The translations under genes were made by a program, and so were the position numbers. From assembly GCA_902782985.1 (NCBI GenBank), contig CACZPC010000283.1, positions 1-6,204 on the forward strand: a stretch of DNA of 6,204 nucleotides. The letters are read 5' to 3'. This DNA is from Oscillospiraceae bacterium (GTDB taxonomy: Bacteria > Bacillota > Clostridia > Saccharofermentanales > Saccharofermentanaceae). Positions 5,695-6,204 of this stretch are shown here, in pieces; the first letter of the stretch is position 1, and each line of letters opens with the position of its first letter. The notes beneath the pieces are model-generated. The model saw only the letters and a program-made list of their open reading frames with translations. It did not search any database and was not told the DNA's origin.

Positions 5695-5735
5695 ATTATA
5701 ATCAAATATCTGCCGATAAGGGAATACGTATCCCT
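5695..5735 (-). promoter_or_regulatory. Glucanase-proximal -10 box with upstream palindrome (possible operator)
   Basis: On the minus strand TATAAT (5700-5695) is a perfect -10 hexamer about 50 bases before the gene, but the -35 position holds only a poor match. That position is occupied by a palindrome at 5719-5735. It consists of ATACGTAT (5724-5731) flanked by AGGG and CCCT, symmetrical except for one extra A. The CG-centred form is like operators of LacI-family sugar regulators. No regulator gene is in the window, so the role is inferred. Confidence 0.4.
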
Positions 5736-5760
5736 CTACCCAGCAGATTATCGTGAATCG

Positions 5761-5788
5761 AATATACTTGCTATCATATCCATGACAA
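5761..5788 (-). promoter_or_regulatory. Candidate upstream promoter of the glucanase gene
   Basis: On the minus strand TTGTCA (5788-5783) and TATATT (5766-5761) are spaced by 16 bases, each with one mismatch to the consensus. Transcription would begin near 5754, giving a leader of about 110 bases that contains the palindrome at 5719-5735. It lies just after the glnA terminator. Confidence 0.45.
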
Positions 5789-5806
5789 TTATTCACTTTT
5801 TACGAA

Positions 5807-5840
5807 CAAGAAAACCGCCCCCGATGATCTTCGAGGGCGG
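5807..5840 (-). terminator. Intrinsic terminator of glnA
   Basis: On the minus strand, CCGCCCTCGA (5840-5831) pairs with TCGGGGGCGG (5824-5815), with one G-U wobble, around a 6-base loop and is followed by TTTTCTT. It begins 22 bases after the glnA stop codon and separates glnA from the glucanase gene. Confidence 0.87.
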
Positions 5841-5862
5841 AAACCGATCAATATCCGTATTA

Positions 5863-6204
5863 TCAGTAGTACTTGGCGAACTCCGCAGGATGAGGGATCT
5901 TCATTATCTCCTCGTTATCCTTTCGAAGTCTCTTTATAAGCTGAGTAAGAAGTCTCTCCGGGAATACGCCTCCGGCCGTCAGGTAATCATGATCTTTCTC
6001 AAGCTCGTCCAGTGCCTCCGACAGGCTTGACGGAAGACCCGTTATCTTCTTCTTCTCTTCGTCGGATAAGTCAAAAAGATTGAAGTCATAAGGACCCCAT
6101 CCTGCCGCATGAGGATCGATCTGATTCTTGATGCCGTCAAGACCTGCCATAAGTATAGCCGCATATGCGTAATACGGATTACATGTAGCATCGGGATTAC
6201 GAAG
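5863..6204 (-). CDS. glnA: Glutamine synthetase type I, C-terminal part
   Basis: The frame is open to the window edge, giving the last 113 residues. The fragment begins LRNPDATCNPYYAYAAIL (1-18), which is the conserved R-x-PD-x-x-x-NPY segment of the catalytic domain, and continues MAGLDGIKNQIDP. It ends PHPAEFAKYY, the usual GlnA C-terminus. The enzyme makes glutamine from glutamate, ammonia and ATP in the cytoplasm as a dodecamer. In enterobacterial enzymes the adenylylated Tyr sits in NLYDLPPEE. Here the aligned segment is NLFDLSDEE (fragment residues 42-50), with Phe44 (codon 6075-6073) in its place, so this kind of modification is not expected. An ATG at 6150 is in frame but is internal to the gene. 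A strong terminator follows the stop, so glnA is the last gene of its transcript. Confidence 0.95.
   Translation of the reverse strand, partial: LRNPDATCNPYYAYAAILMAGLDGIKNQIDPHAAGWGPYDFNLFDLSDEEKKKITGLPSSLSEALDELEKDHDYLTAGGVFPERLLTQLIKRLRKDNEEIMKIPHPAEFAKYY

Noticed and set aside
5371..6030. A 219-codon plus-strand open frame spanning the start of the glucanase gene, the intergenic region and the end of glnA.
   Set aside because: It is antisense to two clearly conserved genes, crosses the glnA terminator and promoter region, has no ribosome site and shows no recognisable family pattern.

Overview
The window looks like an ordinary chromosomal stretch from an anaerobic Firmicute of the class Clostridia, probably a fibre-degrading gut or rumen member. 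This is inferred from strong GGAGG-type ribosome sites, a CelC-like family 5 glucanase, a Clostridia-style type I glutamine synthetase C-terminus, and a small membrane protein of a type common in these bacteria. I see no tRNA, rRNA, CRISPR array, insertion sequence or phage gene.

Layout. Bases 1-384 (+) are the 3' end of a surface protein: a Thr/Ser/Ala-rich stalk, one membrane helix and a basic tail. It ends at a probably bidirectional terminator (406-442). From 3335 down to 472 on the minus strand runs a tight four-gene operon: a Fur-family regulator (probable Zur), an ABC ATPase (ZnuC-like), an ABC-3 permease (ZnuB-like) and a YitT/DUF2179 membrane protein. The genes overlap by 14 and 8 bases and then are separated by 12. 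The substrate-binding protein is absent, so it must be encoded elsewhere. The operon promoter (TTGACA-16-TAAAAT) carries a 7-1-7 inverted repeat of Fur/Zur type just after its -10 box, consistent with autorepression.

Divergent from this operon is a patatin-like phospholipase (3434-4306, +). Its promoter shares the -35 bases with the operon promoter, and its -10 box lies so close to the ATG that the mRNA is predicted to be leaderless. Its 3' end overlaps a convergent 88-residue two-helix membrane protein (4548-4282, -). Upstream of that small gene is an intracellular GH5 glucanase (5643-4612, -). In the gap between them, a perfect 10-bp inverted repeat can hide the small gene's ribosome site, while the gene's own promoter lies inside the repeat. 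This is the most interesting architecture in the window.

Upstream of the glucanase are two candidate promoters and a LacI-operator-like palindrome. They are followed by the terminator and the 3' end of glnA (6204-5863, -), whose fragment has Phe at the position of the adenylylated Tyr of enterobacterial enzymes.

No wholly novel system is evident. The points worth following are regulatory: the leaderless divergent promoter, the hairpin that may silence read-through messages, and the YitT gene inside a zinc-type operon.
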